Positions 1 to 7,089 are shown, counted from the first letter of the stretch. The stretch is 21,647 bases of DNA from an uncultured Christensenella sp. (GCA_910585055.1 CAJUBY010000025.1:1-21647); one strand, 5' to 3'. The notes: generated by a model not told the origin, from the letters alone. Translations and numbers: made by a program.

Positions 1-66
1 AAACGATTACCCATAAACAGCGAATTTGCAAGCAGCAAAGGACAAATTTTAAGATTTGACGAATAA
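1..66 (+). CDS. Possible C-terminal tail of an upstream gene (partial)
   Basis: Frame 1 is open from the window edge to a TAA at 64-66 and gives 21 residues ending in ILRFDE. It precedes a well-formed promoter at 123-151, which fits the end of one gene and the start of another. The fragment is too short to recognise, and frame 3 is open for a similar length (stop near 57), so chance is a real alternative. Confidence 0.3.
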   Translation, partial: KRLPINSEFASSKGQILRFDE

Positions 67-122
67 TGTTTTTCGCTTACAACGCAGAGCCATAAGAGTA
101 TCCGTTTTTGTTCCTATAATTC

Positions 123-151
123 TTGCAATGCGATAAACAAAGTGTTATAAT
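123..151 (+). promoter_or_regulatory. Sigma-A-type promoter for the zinc-ribbon/SPFH pair
   Basis: A -35 TTGCAA at 123-128 and a -10 TATAAT at 146-151 are separated by 17 bases, with an extended -10 (TGT directly before TATAAT). Transcription would start near 158, about 67 bases before the ATG at 225. The same TGTTATAAT form recurs upstream of other genes in the window. Confidence 0.7.
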
Positions 152-224
152 TTATACGGTATCATACGAACCAAAAATACGGTTGCATCAGCAATAGATT
201 TACGCAAATAAGAGATAAAAGCGA

Positions 225-1850
225 ATGTTTGAAAAGCAAAATAAACAGGCGATGGCTTTTGCAAGAAAAGTTACCGACAAATATTTGAAAGCGATAAAAT
301 GCGACACGGAGCATGACAGGGAAGTTTATTGCAAGTCTTCGACCGATTACTTTAATGCGTCGGAAGAAGAACTGATGACACTTTTGCTTAACGGCGACGA
401 TAACGCTTGCGCGCATTATGTTTTACGTCGCTTGCGGAATAATGCGGTTACGGACAGTGATTTGACGTATCTTGACAATGCTTTGGATAACATAAACTGC
501 GATTGTGCGCTTATCGGGTGTTTTCTTTACGGCGATAAAAAAAGTCCGTATTATGACGAGAAAAAAGCCTATTATTGCTATGCAATCACGGAGCAGTACG
601 GCTTTGCAAAAGCGCACCGAATCTTGAAAAATTATGGTAAACGCGCAAAGCTGATTGACGAAACCGATGACTTGGTTTTGTTTAATAAGCTAAAAATGTG
701 GGTATCGCAATTTAAATACAAATATCGCGCATTCAGTGTGGACGTTGTTCCTGCGGGATACTTTGACGTCATCGATTACAAAAACGCATACATTGTGACC
801 GTGCGTTTAGAGCAGCCCAACGGTTATCAGACAGATAAGGAAATTGTTTACTGCGCATTTGTGCGCGGCAGAGATAACGGCGCATATTTCGACAGATTGA
901 CCGATAATTTAATTGAAGCGTTTGAGATTATTGCGGAAAAGACCAATATCCCGCAGGGCGAAATTTATGTTAAAGGAGAGCGAAAATACAATCGCGGTAA
1001 TGCAAAATCTATGGTCAAAGCAAAGAGCGATGCAGTCGAGATACTTTCAGATGCGGAAATAAAAATTAAAATTTCGGACGGCGAGCGGCTGGAAAGCAAT
1101 ATTTGTCCCGCTTGCGGCGGTACGCTAGGTGAAGACGGAGTATGCCTGTCTTGCGGCAATATCCGCGGCAAAGCAGACGGAATAGAAATTCGGCGTGCAA
1201 ACGGACTCGAAGCTCTTATATGCACGCAATGCGGCAGCCCCATTGTGCTTGACTGCAACGGAAAGACCGCGTACTGCCCGGCATGCGGAACGACTTTCAT
1301 CGTAAAAGGTAACGCGCTCGACTGCACTGTGGGAGGCATAAACTATGAAAATATCCGAGCGGATATGCCGCAGGGATTCGAACTGCTCGATGTAAAGTTC
1401 GTGCGGGCGCGTATAGCGGACGGTAAAATCACCGCCGTAATGCCCGAAAGTTTTGAAGTGATGTCGGACGAATTGCGCCGTATAAAGTATCCCGTAAATG
1501 CGCCGCGTTACATATATACTACGCCCGACGCAACGGTGAATCTGAACGTGAATTTCGGCGGTTCGCTCAATAGCAAAGACGTTGCGGCTTTCGGTAAGCA
1601 AATGCTTGCTATGTTGAAAAACTCGCTCCCTTCGGCAAAATTCGGGGAAGCGAAAATCATCGCGTCAAGCGGCAATATTTTCTTTGTCGATTTTATTTCC
1701 GTTGCCGTTGACCAGCCTATATATAACGCAATGTTTTTCTTCTCGTTGGACGGGAAACAAGGTATCGGCAGCTGGAACTGTCTCGGTAAAGACAGATGGT
1801 ATTGGGCGCCGATTTTCGAACACGCAATAAAAACTATGGAGTTTAACTAA
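225..1850 (+). CDS. Double-zinc-ribbon protein of unknown function
   Basis: A 541-residue soluble-looking protein with no signal peptide or membrane segment; I do not recognise the family. Residues about 1-170 are helical and rich in Asp, Tyr and Cys. A middle segment precedes two zinc ribbons: C294/C297 with C307/C310, and C333/C336 with C351/C354. The C-terminal 170 residues form a mixed alpha/beta domain that might resemble the PsbP/DcrB-type fold, which is a guess. It is followed after 17 bases by an SPFH/zinc-ribbon gene and shares its promoter. By analogy with the Bacillus ydjGHI group, where zinc-ribbon partners recruit the SPFH protein YdjI, it may be a partner or client of that protein. 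The Shine-Dalgarno site before ATG 225 is weak; ATG 252 is an alternative start. Real gene: high confidence. Role: unknown. Confidence 0.85.
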   Translation: MFEKQNKQAMAFARKVTDKYLKAIKCDTEHDREVYCKSSTDYFNASEEELMTLLLNGDDNACAHYVLRRLRNNAVTDSDLTYLDNALDNINCDCALIGCFLYGDKKSPYYDEKKAYYCYAITEQYGFAKAHRILKNYGKRAKLIDETDDLVLFNKLKMWVSQFKYKYRAFSVDVVPAGYFDVIDYKNAYIVTVRLEQPNGYQTDKEIVYCAFVRGRDNGAYFDRLTDNLIEAFEIIAEKTNIPQGEIYVKGERKYNRGNAKSMVKAKSDAVEILSDAEIKIKISDGERLESNICPACGGTLGEDGVCLSCGNIRGKADGIEIRRANGLEALICTQCGSPIVLDCNGKTAYCPACGTTFIVKGNALDCTVGGINYENIRADMPQGFELLDVKFVRARIADGKITAVMPESFEVMSDELRRIKYPVNAPRYIYTTPDATVNLNVNFGGSLNSKDVAAFGKQMLAMLKNSLPSAKFGEAKIIASSGNIFFVDFISVAVDQPIYNAMFFFSLDGKQGIGSWNCLGKDRWYWAPIFEHAIKTMEFN

Positions 1851-1867
1851 TAAAAGGAAATTTAGAT

Positions 1868-2854
1868 ATGGGAATGCTTAAAATAATAGAGTTGCACGCA
1901 TTTGACGATGAAACTTTGGTGCAAAAGTTCGATGTGAAAGACAACGTAATAAAAAAAGGGTCTTCGCTTACCGTGCGCGAAAGTCAAGTGGCAATATTTT
2001 GCGACAAAGGTAAAACGGCGGATGTCTTCGGGGCGGGAACGTATAAACTCAACACCGACAGTTTGCCTGTTATAAGTAAGTTACTTGCCTGGAAATACGG
2101 ATTTGAAACACCGTTCAAATCCGAGATTTATTTTGTTAACGTAAAGGAGATTACGGGAATACGGTGGGGAACGTCGAATCCCGTTCCCGTACAAACAGAA
2201 TACGGAATTATAAGAATCAGAGGAAACGGAGCATATTCGTTCAAAATTACAGTTCCCGAATTGTTTCTTACGTCGGTTGTGGGTATGGCGGAATGCTACG
2301 AGACGAACAAGTTGAATAAAGCATTGCGGACTTTGCTGGTGGGAAGCATTTCGTCTGCGTTTGCGACTTGTAACGTAAGCCTTTCGGATATGACGTCCAA
2401 ATATGCCGAATTGAGTGAGGAGGTGAAAAAATCCGTTGCGGCACGTTGCGGCGAACTCGGCGTCACACTGACTGCATTCGACATAGAGAATCTTTCCGTT
2501 CCGCCCGAGTTGGAAAAAGCCGTAGACGAAAACGCAAGACTTGGGCTTATGCGAAACAATGTGGACGTATATGCTAAAATAGCGCAGGCAGACGCCTTAA
2601 AAGCGGCGGCAGGAAACGGGACTGCCGGGACGATTTTGGGCGTTGGCGTCGGTAATGCGCTTGGCAAAGAAGTGATTTCGTCAAATACCGTGTCGCCGTC
2701 GGATATTTGCTCCGTATGCCGAAAACCTATTCAACCCGATAGCAAATTCTGCTCCGGATGCGGTAATCCCATTCACCAATTTTGCTCTAAGTGCGGAAAG
2801 CCGATTGTCGTAGGTGCAAACTTTTGTCCCGAATGCGGGCAAAAGCTAAATTGA
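1868..2854 (+). CDS. SPFH/band-7 protein with zinc-ribbon tail (YdjI-like)
   Basis: A 328-residue protein. Residues about 20-245 match the SPFH (stomatin/prohibitin/flotillin) fold of the YdjI-like family, often annotated as 'virion core protein'. Landmarks are the VRESQVAIF and GAGTY segments near residues 36-60 and the conserved helical region ending in DENARLGLM. A Gly/Ala-rich linker leads to four CxxC pairs: C281/C284, C295/C298, C306/C309 and C320/C323, i.e. two zinc ribbons. There is no transmembrane helix, so membrane contact would be peripheral. Known relatives assemble at the membrane and act with PspA-type stress systems; no PspA is visible here. The start is supported by AAGGA about 9 bases upstream. 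It is co-transcribed with the preceding gene and ends before a bidirectional terminator. Confidence 0.88.
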   Translation: MGMLKIIELHAFDDETLVQKFDVKDNVIKKGSSLTVRESQVAIFCDKGKTADVFGAGTYKLNTDSLPVISKLLAWKYGFETPFKSEIYFVNVKEITGIRWGTSNPVPVQTEYGIIRIRGNGAYSFKITVPELFLTSVVGMAECYETNKLNKALRTLLVGSISSAFATCNVSLSDMTSKYAELSEEVKKSVAARCGELGVTLTAFDIENLSVPPELEKAVDENARLGLMRNNVDVYAKIAQADALKAAAGNGTAGTILGVGVGNALGKEVISSNTVSPSDICSVCRKPIQPDSKFCSGCGNPIHQFCSKCGKPIVVGANFCPECGQKLN

Positions 2855-2910
2855 TGATTTGGTATTATAAGCTATGTAATGGCTGTAAGATAAACAGTAA
2901 TTTAGCGTAG

Positions 2911-2936
2911 AAAGCCGAGAGCAAATCTCGGCTTTT
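2911..2936. terminator. Bidirectional intrinsic terminator between convergent genes
   Basis: A perfect 10-bp stem (AAAGCCGAGA, loop GCAAA, TCTCGGCTTT) with T/A runs on both sides lies between the SPFH gene (plus) and the radical SAM gene (minus). The T runs are short (3-4), so termination strength is uncertain. Confidence 0.8.
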
Positions 2937-2939
2937 CCG

Positions 2940-3824
2940 TTAAAGATGTTTCAAGTTTTTTCTGTATCGCTTCAATTCGCTTTCGCCGTAGCGGTTGATC
3001 ACTTCGTCGATTACTGAAATGAGTTCCACTCTGTCAGAGGGAAGATTGCCATGCAGTTGTACGGCGTTAGATGCACCCAAAGCGGCAAAATGCGTTTTGA
3101 TCGACAAACCGTTTATAAGCATTTTCAGCTCGTTGTATTTTTCCGTTTCGCTTTCTTCAACCCAATTTCCGTTTTGTATCTCGGTATATAATTCCGAAGT
3201 GGGGTAAACGGTAAGCATAGATGCGCCGACGATTTTAGGGTTAAGTTGATTAAATACTTTTACCGTATTTTCAACGCCTTGCGTGCTTTTGTTTTTACCG
3301 TAAATTCCTGTTAGATAGAAGAAATTATATTCGATTCCCGCTTCGTCGAGCTTGCGGCATTGTTCTAATATGTCAGCAGATGTATAGCCTTTGTGCATAA
3401 AGGTCAATGCTTCTTCATCGCCCGTTTCCACACCGATAGTAATGCCGTTATATCCGCAACTGTGCAGTTGCCTTAATTCTTCTATGCTTTTCGGGGTAAT
3501 ATCGGTTATTCGAGCAAAACAGCCGATAGTTCTCAGTCGATTAAGATATTGTTTTGCCATATATGCGATATTGCGTAGCTTTTCCGAAGAAAGAACAAAA
3601 GGATTTGCCCCGACTAAAAATACTCTCGTTACATCGGGTGTATAGTGATACAATTCTTTCAGATCATCTTCGATTTCGTCCATAGATGACATACGGAACT
3701 TGAACGGAACATCGTCATATAAAGTGCAGAACTTACAACTATGATGTGTGCAACCTGCCGTAACTTGTAACAGAGCCGACCACGCTTCGTAAGGCGGACG
3801 CCAAACCGTACCTGTATAGTGCAT
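2940..3824 (-). CDS. Radical SAM protein, CX4CX2C subgroup
   Basis: A 294-residue radical SAM enzyme. The [4Fe-4S]-binding cysteines are C25, C30 and C33 in the context TAGCTHHSCKFC. This CX4CX2C spacing is used by a recognised subgroup of radical SAM proteins instead of the usual CX3CX2C. Further TIM-barrel landmarks are FLVGANPFVL, ITIGVETGDEEAL and the NFFYLTGIYGK segment. The Elp3/MiaB-like core covers most of the length, and no extra substrate domain is evident. The substrate is unknown. The start has AAAGGA about 11 bases upstream and its own promoter at 3853-3882. It is transcribed divergently from the FAD oxidoreductase/HxlR pair; whether the three are linked is unclear. Confidence 0.88.
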   Translation of the reverse strand: MHYTGTVWRPPYEAWSALLQVTAGCTHHSCKFCTLYDDVPFKFRMSSMDEIEDDLKELYHYTPDVTRVFLVGANPFVLSSEKLRNIAYMAKQYLNRLRTIGCFARITDITPKSIEELRQLHSCGYNGITIGVETGDEEALTFMHKGYTSADILEQCRKLDEAGIEYNFFYLTGIYGKNKSTQGVENTVKVFNQLNPKIVGASMLTVYPTSELYTEIQNGNWVEESETEKYNELKMLINGLSIKTHFAALGASNAVQLHGNLPSDRVELISVIDEVINRYGESELKRYRKNLKHL

Positions 3825-3852
3825 AATAAAAACCGTCCTTTGTTTTTATTCA

Positions 3853-3882
3853 ATTATAAATCCGAATAGTATTGCAATTCAA
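3853..3882 (-). promoter_or_regulatory. Promoter of the radical SAM gene
   Basis: On the minus strand, TTGAAT (3882-3877) and TATAAT (3858-3853) are separated by 18 bases, placing the start of transcription about 20 bases before the gene's ATG. It lies back-to-back with the operator/promoter of the divergent gene. Confidence 0.6.
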
Positions 3883-3902
3883 GTACTGTCTTTATTTAGT
3901 AG

Positions 3903-3922
3903 TAGTATCAAAAATGATACTA
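3903..3922. promoter_or_regulatory. Perfect palindromic operator candidate
   Basis: TAGTATCA, a 4-base spacer (AAAA), then TGATACTA: an 8-bp perfect inverted repeat ending 6 bases upstream of the -35 box at 3929. Palindromes of this size next to the promoter of an HxlR-containing operon are typical binding sites for dimeric HxlR winged-helix proteins. Binding by the downstream regulator is inference. Confidence 0.6.
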
Positions 3923-3928
3923 TGGCGA

Positions 3929-3957
3929 TTGACTTAAACTTGAAAAATCGCTATAAT
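3929..3957 (+). promoter_or_regulatory. Promoter of the oxidoreductase-HxlR operon
   Basis: TTGACT at 3929-3934 and TATAAT at 3952-3957 with a 17-base spacer, essentially consensus. Because it lies inside the longest open frame (which could begin at 3922), it rules out that early start. Confidence 0.85.
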
Positions 3958-3990
3958 ATGGGTGTGAACAAGTTGAGGAACGATAACAAA

Positions 3991-5067
3991 ATGTATGATG
4001 TAATTGTAATCGGTGCAGGCCCATGTGGTTGTATTGCCGCAAGGACATTATCCAAGAGCGGACTCGAAGTTTTGCTTCTGGAAAAATGCAAGTTGCCAAG
4101 ATATAAAAGCTGTTCGGGAATTTTGATAGAGAAGTCGATGCGATTTATTGAGCAACAGTTTGGGTGTAGTGTTCCGCAATCCGTTACTTGTACGCCCGTC
4201 GATAATTGTGGTATGATATTCACGGACGATGTAGGGCGCGAATATCGGTTTACAAGTCGCGGTCTGAATATATGGCGGGACAAGTTTGATTATTGGCTTC
4301 TATCGTTTGTGCAAGAAGCGGGAACGGAAATCAGAGCTGAGAGTAGCGTTACGTCAATACAGGAAGCGGAAGAAATAGTCGAAGTATTGGTAAACGGTAA
4401 TATAGAGCAGGCGCGATATGTAATTGACTGTTCGGGCGCGGTTGGTATAAATAAAAGAGATGAAGCAAGTTCGATATTGTTACCAAACGGTGTAAAACGG
4501 ATTGGTGGTAAAAACGGTGTTTGCAAATCGTCGCATAAGAATGTTATTACGTTTCAGACGTATAATAAAGGTGTTATAGATTTGGATCCGCACTATTTTT
4601 ATGCGTATCTGCAACCCGAATTGTCGGGTTATGACGCTTGGTTTAATGTCAAAGACGATATGCTTGTGTTGGGTGTTGCGAGTGTTGAACAGCGCGACAT
4701 CAGGAAGTATTATGAAGCGTTTGAAACGTATATGCGAGATAGACACGGACTTTGTGTGAGCGAACAGTTAAGAACGGATAAGTGGCTAATACGCAATATA
4801 GAGCCGCCGTTTGAAATTGATTATGGTGAGAGCGGTATCTTGATGGCGGGTGAGAATGCAGGCTTTTTGAATCCTATGGGCGAAGGCATTTCGTGTGGTA
4901 TGGAAAGCGGATATTATGCTGCGCTTGCGATTATATCTGACTTTAACAATAGACAAGGCGTAATAGAAATCTATAAGCGAAACGTGTCCGAAGTAAAAAA
5001 CTATATGCAACGGCAATGGCAGCTTGTAGGGCGTATGTCTAAAAAATTTTCGTTTATGTATCAATAG
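3991..5067 (+). CDS. FAD-dependent oxidoreductase, geranylgeranyl-reductase-like
   Basis: A 358-residue flavoprotein. Residues 2-33 form the dinucleotide-binding Rossmann motif (VIVIGAGPCGCIAARTL, with an acidic residue at the end of the second strand in LLLEK). A second conserved FAD motif appears near the end, AGENAGFLNPMGEGI, where the family usually has GDAAGF.NP..GEGI. The order and length fit the geranylgeranyl reductase/PHBH-like family, which reduces isoprenoid double bonds or acts on other hydrophobic substrates; the actual substrate cannot be read here. The start is ATG 3991, with GAGGA 11 bases upstream and downstream of the consensus promoter. Earlier in-frame starts (3922, 3958) overlap or precede the likely transcription start. 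The HxlR gene follows after 9 bases, so the two are an operon. Confidence 0.85.
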   Translation: MYDVIVIGAGPCGCIAARTLSKSGLEVLLLEKCKLPRYKSCSGILIEKSMRFIEQQFGCSVPQSVTCTPVDNCGMIFTDDVGREYRFTSRGLNIWRDKFDYWLLSFVQEAGTEIRAESSVTSIQEAEEIVEVLVNGNIEQARYVIDCSGAVGINKRDEASSILLPNGVKRIGGKNGVCKSSHKNVITFQTYNKGVIDLDPHYFYAYLQPELSGYDAWFNVKDDMLVLGVASVEQRDIRKYYEAFETYMRDRHGLCVSEQLRTDKWLIRNIEPPFEIDYGESGILMAGENAGFLNPMGEGISCGMESGYYAALAIISDFNNRQGVIEIYKRNVSEVKNYMQRQWQLVGRMSKKFSFMYQ

Positions 5068-5076
5068 AGGTAGACA

Positions 5077-5472
5077 ATGACAGACAACAAATTCAGGAAA
5101 AGAGAAGTAATGGCACGGTGTGTGCCGATGAGTACATTGCAAACCGTTTTAAGCGGCAAATGGAAATTCCTTATTTTGTGGTATATAGCCATCAATAAGG
5201 TACAACGATTCGGTGTGCTATTAAGATCGCTTGACGGAATAACGCAATCAACACTTACAAAGCAGTTGCGTGAATTGGAGGATGACGGTTTTATACATCG
5301 TGAGATTTATAAAGAAGTGCCGCCGAAAGTAGAATATTCTTTGACTGAGCTTGGTAAAAGTTTTGTTCCCGTCTTAACGCAAATGATGATGTGGAGTCAA
5401 ACACATTTGTGTGCGTGCGATTATGTAAGCCCCTATACAGAAGAACAAATCAAAGAACTGCTTAATCAGTAA
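5077..5472 (+). CDS. HxlR/MarR-like winged-helix regulator
   Basis: A 131-residue HxlR-family DNA-binding protein. The segment from CVPMSTL through GKWKFLILWYI, then FGVLLRSLDGITQSTLTKQLRELEDDGFIHR and VEYSLTELGKSF, follows the family layout: N-terminal cysteine, helix-turn-helix, beta wing, C-terminal dimerisation helix. Cys15 occupies the position of the conserved redox-sensing cysteine of YodB/HypR-type members, so it may respond to quinones, aldehydes or other electrophiles. Two further cysteines sit near the C-terminus (ACACDY-like segment, LCACDY). It ends the oxidoreductase operon and probably autoregulates through the palindrome at 3903-3922. ATG 5110 is an alternative start, but 5077 has an AGAGG site upstream. 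Confidence 0.9.
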   Translation: MTDNKFRKREVMARCVPMSTLQTVLSGKWKFLILWYIAINKVQRFGVLLRSLDGITQSTLTKQLRELEDDGFIHREIYKEVPPKVEYSLTELGKSFVPVLTQMMMWSQTHLCACDYVSPYTEEQIKELLNQ

Positions 5473-5508
5473 CTATACATAAAAATGCTTTTGAACTATT
5501 TGTCCAAG

Positions 5509-5535
5509 AAGTGTGCTTTATCGGCGCACTTTTTT
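5509..5535 (+). terminator. Intrinsic terminator of the oxidoreductase-HxlR operon
   Basis: An 8-bp stem (AAGTGTGC / GCGCACTT, one G-T wobble) with a 7-base loop runs directly into six T residues. It lies 37 bases after the HxlR stop codon. Confidence 0.85.
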
Positions 5536-5572
5536 GCTGCCTGCACGGCGATACCGAAAATGAATCATAAAG

Positions 5573-5607
5573 ACGCCGATAAGTTTCCGTAAATAAGCTA
5601 TCGGCGT
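5573..5607. repeat. 9-bp perfect inverted repeat with 17-base loop
   Basis: ACGCCGATA and TATCGGCGT flank a 17-base spacer, just upstream of the preQ1-switch promoter. Weak T tracts follow on either strand, so it could be a second terminator or a regulator site. No gene lies in 5473-5767; this repeat, the preceding terminator, the promoter, the riboswitch and its terminator account for that stretch. Confidence 0.6.
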
Positions 5608-5630
5608 TTAAACCCCGAACCGTCGATTTG

Positions 5631-5659
5631 TTGACAATATGCGGGTAATATAGTATAAT
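5631..5659 (+). promoter_or_regulatory. Consensus promoter of the queuosine-salvage operon
   Basis: TTGACA at 5631-5636 and TATAAT at 5654-5659 with exactly 17 bases between. Transcription should start at about 5666, so the aptamer forms the very 5' end of the RNA. The GTG at 5675 therefore falls inside the leader. Confidence 0.9.
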
Positions 5660-5664
5660 AATAT

Positions 5665-5717
5665 CGGACAGTTCGTGACCATCCCGCCCGGCGAAAATGC
5701 CGAAACAAAACTAGGGA
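5665..5717 (+). promoter_or_regulatory. preQ1-I-type riboswitch aptamer
   Basis: The leader carries the preQ1-I signature: AGTTC followed by GTGACCATCCC, then an A-rich segment ending in AAACTAGGG. P1 can form from CGGAC (5665-5669) with GCCCG (5686-5690) with one A-C mismatch. The pseudoknot P2 can form from CCC (5683-5685) with GGG (5714-5716). A small hairpin (GGC / GCC around 5690-5701) sits in the A-rich joining strand, which is unusual. The class is supported by context: the operon encodes a YhhQ-type queuosine-precursor transporter. It was assigned by eye, without a covariance model. Confidence 0.72.
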
Positions 5718-5733
5718 GAGGACATAAGGTCCT

Positions 5734-5767
5734 GCGTTTTGTACGGTTGCAAAACGCGTTTTTATTT
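5734..5767 (+). terminator. Riboswitch-controlled intrinsic terminator
   Basis: A perfect 8-bp stem (GCGTTTTG / CAAAACGC, 8-base loop) is followed by GTTTTTATTT and ends immediately before the ATG at 5768. A small hairpin (AGGAC / GTCCT, 5719-5733) sits between aptamer and terminator and may take part in switching. Ligand binding would be expected to favour termination, as in known transcriptional preQ1-I switches. Confidence 0.85.
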
Positions 5768-6382
5768 ATGGAGAGATATGCGGAAATAACGGAAAAGCGC
5801 AAACGCGAAATAGCGCTTTTGCGCGGCAGGGGCTGTGCGTACGAACATGTTACAGGCAAATGCGGCGATTGGGAGATAATAAACATCGGTTCGGTGATTG
5901 AATCGGACGGACGGATGCTCGAACTCATAAAAGATATATGCCGCACGCGGAAGATAGGCACGTTCTATTTCGAGTCGCATTATATGTGCGGAAATAAACT
6001 CGATTCCATGCGCGGATATTTCGGCGGAATCGATACCGAGTTCAAACCGGGTGTCGAAACGTTCGACCGGGATCTGCGTGAAAACGTCCTGAAAAAGGGC
6101 ATCGCGGAATCAGATCCGTCGGTCATTGCGCGCGGATTCGACGAAGCTGATTTTCTGTTCGGGATAATGGGACAGACAGTCGAAAGTATGAGACGCGATA
6201 TAGAGCCGGGGCTCGAACATTTCGAACGTATTTGCGTCAACTTAATATACGGGAATTCTACGCCCGTAAAACCCGACGGCAAAGTCGTAGAAATATTCGT
6301 GCGCGAACTGAATCCGATATATGCGGGCTGCGACAGGGTAGATATTCCGATAAACAATACCGATTTCGAGGTGGGATCATGA
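5768..6382 (+). CDS. Radical-SAM-fold protein, probably queuosine salvage (QueL-like?)
   Basis: A 204-residue protein with the repeating alpha/beta layout of a radical SAM barrel: FKPGVETFDRDLRENVLKKGI (about 92-112), FGIMGQTVESM, and a late strand with VNLIYGNSTPVKPD. No CX3CX2C is present. Where the cluster motif should lie, just before the first glycine-rich strand, there are only C23 and C32 (CX8C); C58 and C74 come later. Context (preQ1-type switch, 4-bp overlap with a YhhQ transporter) points to queuosine or queuine salvage. Radical SAM queuine lyase QueL is known to accompany YhhQ in gut Clostridia, and this may be a relative; I could not confirm that. ATG 5768 is chosen because everything upstream is leader RNA and terminator. 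It has no clear Shine-Dalgarno site. Confidence 0.8.
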   Translation: MERYAEITEKRKREIALLRGRGCAYEHVTGKCGDWEIINIGSVIESDGRMLELIKDICRTRKIGTFYFESHYMCGNKLDSMRGYFGGIDTEFKPGVETFDRDLRENVLKKGIAESDPSVIARGFDEADFLFGIMGQTVESMRRDIEPGLEHFERICVNLIYGNSTPVKPDGKVVEIFVRELNPIYAGCDRVDIPINNTDFEVGS

Positions 6383-7089
6383 ACGAACTGTTGTTGGCGG
6401 TGTCGGTAGTTTTTATATTCGGAACGGTTTTGCTCGCGTATATGCTTTTCGGGCGCGGCGGACTTTATGCGGTTTCGTCACTTGCCGCAGTATTCGCTAA
6501 TATTGAAGCGCTTATTCTTATAGAAGCGTTCGGGATGGAACAGACGCTCGGCAACGTACTTTTTGCCGCAACGTTTTTGGCCACCGATATTCTGTCGGAA
6601 TGCGAGAGCAGGGCAGCGGCAAACAAGGCGGTTTATGTCGGACTGTTTTCCACGCTGTTTTTTATAGCTTTGTCGCAAAGCTGGATGCTGTATTCGTCGA
6701 TCGGAAGCGATGCTTCCGACGCGATTTCGCAAATATTCGCGCAAACGCCGCGGATCGCGGCGGCGTCGGTGGCGGTATATTTGATAAGTCAGTTATTCGA
6801 CGTATGCCTGTATCATAAATGGTGGAATTTTACTCTAAAAAAATCCGGCGATCGAAAACGGTATTTATGGCTGCGTAATAACGGTTCGACGCTGATAAGC
6901 CAATTGTTGAACAGTTTACTGTTTACGGTATGCGCTTTTGCCGGAAAATACGACTTTGCGACGCTCATGTCTATATTCGGATCGAGCTATGTAATTTATA
7001 TATTCACGTCGCTGTTGGATACGCCCGTGTTGTATTTGGCGCGACGCTACAGATCAGGCAGAACAATGTTAAAAGGTTATGCGGATTAG
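6379..7089 (+). CDS. yhhQ: Queuosine-precursor transporter, YhhQ/VUT family
   Basis: A 236-residue integral membrane protein with about six to seven hydrophobic segments. It has the family signature AATFLATDILSECESRAAANKAVYVG near residues 55-85 (usual form: ATDILSE...G...A...V..G) and conserved polar residues in later helices (SQLFDVCLYHKWW, NNGSTLISQLLNS). YhhQ proteins import preQ0, preQ1, queuine or related precursors as secondary carriers. The ATG overlaps the stop of the preceding gene (ATGA), and GAGGTGG lies just upstream, so translation is coupled. The preQ1-type leader of the operon supports the substrate class. A longer open frame begins at 6232 but would overlap the upstream gene and lacks family similarity. 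Confidence 0.9.
   Translation: MNELLLAVSVVFIFGTVLLAYMLFGRGGLYAVSSLAAVFANIEALILIEAFGMEQTLGNVLFAATFLATDILSECESRAAANKAVYVGLFSTLFFIALSQSWMLYSSIGSDASDAISQIFAQTPRIAAASVAVYLISQLFDVCLYHKWWNFTLKKSGDRKRYLWLRNNGSTLISQLLNSLLFTVCAFAGKYDFATLMSIFGSSYVIYIFTSLLDTPVLYLARRYRSGRTMLKGYAD

Noticed and set aside
3922..3990. N-terminal extension of the FAD oxidoreductase
   Set aside because: It contains the operon's own -35 and -10 boxes, and the Rossmann motif begins only after ATG 3991.
5675..5767. GTG start and 31-residue extension of the radical-SAM-like protein
   Set aside because: This stretch is the riboswitch aptamer and its terminator.
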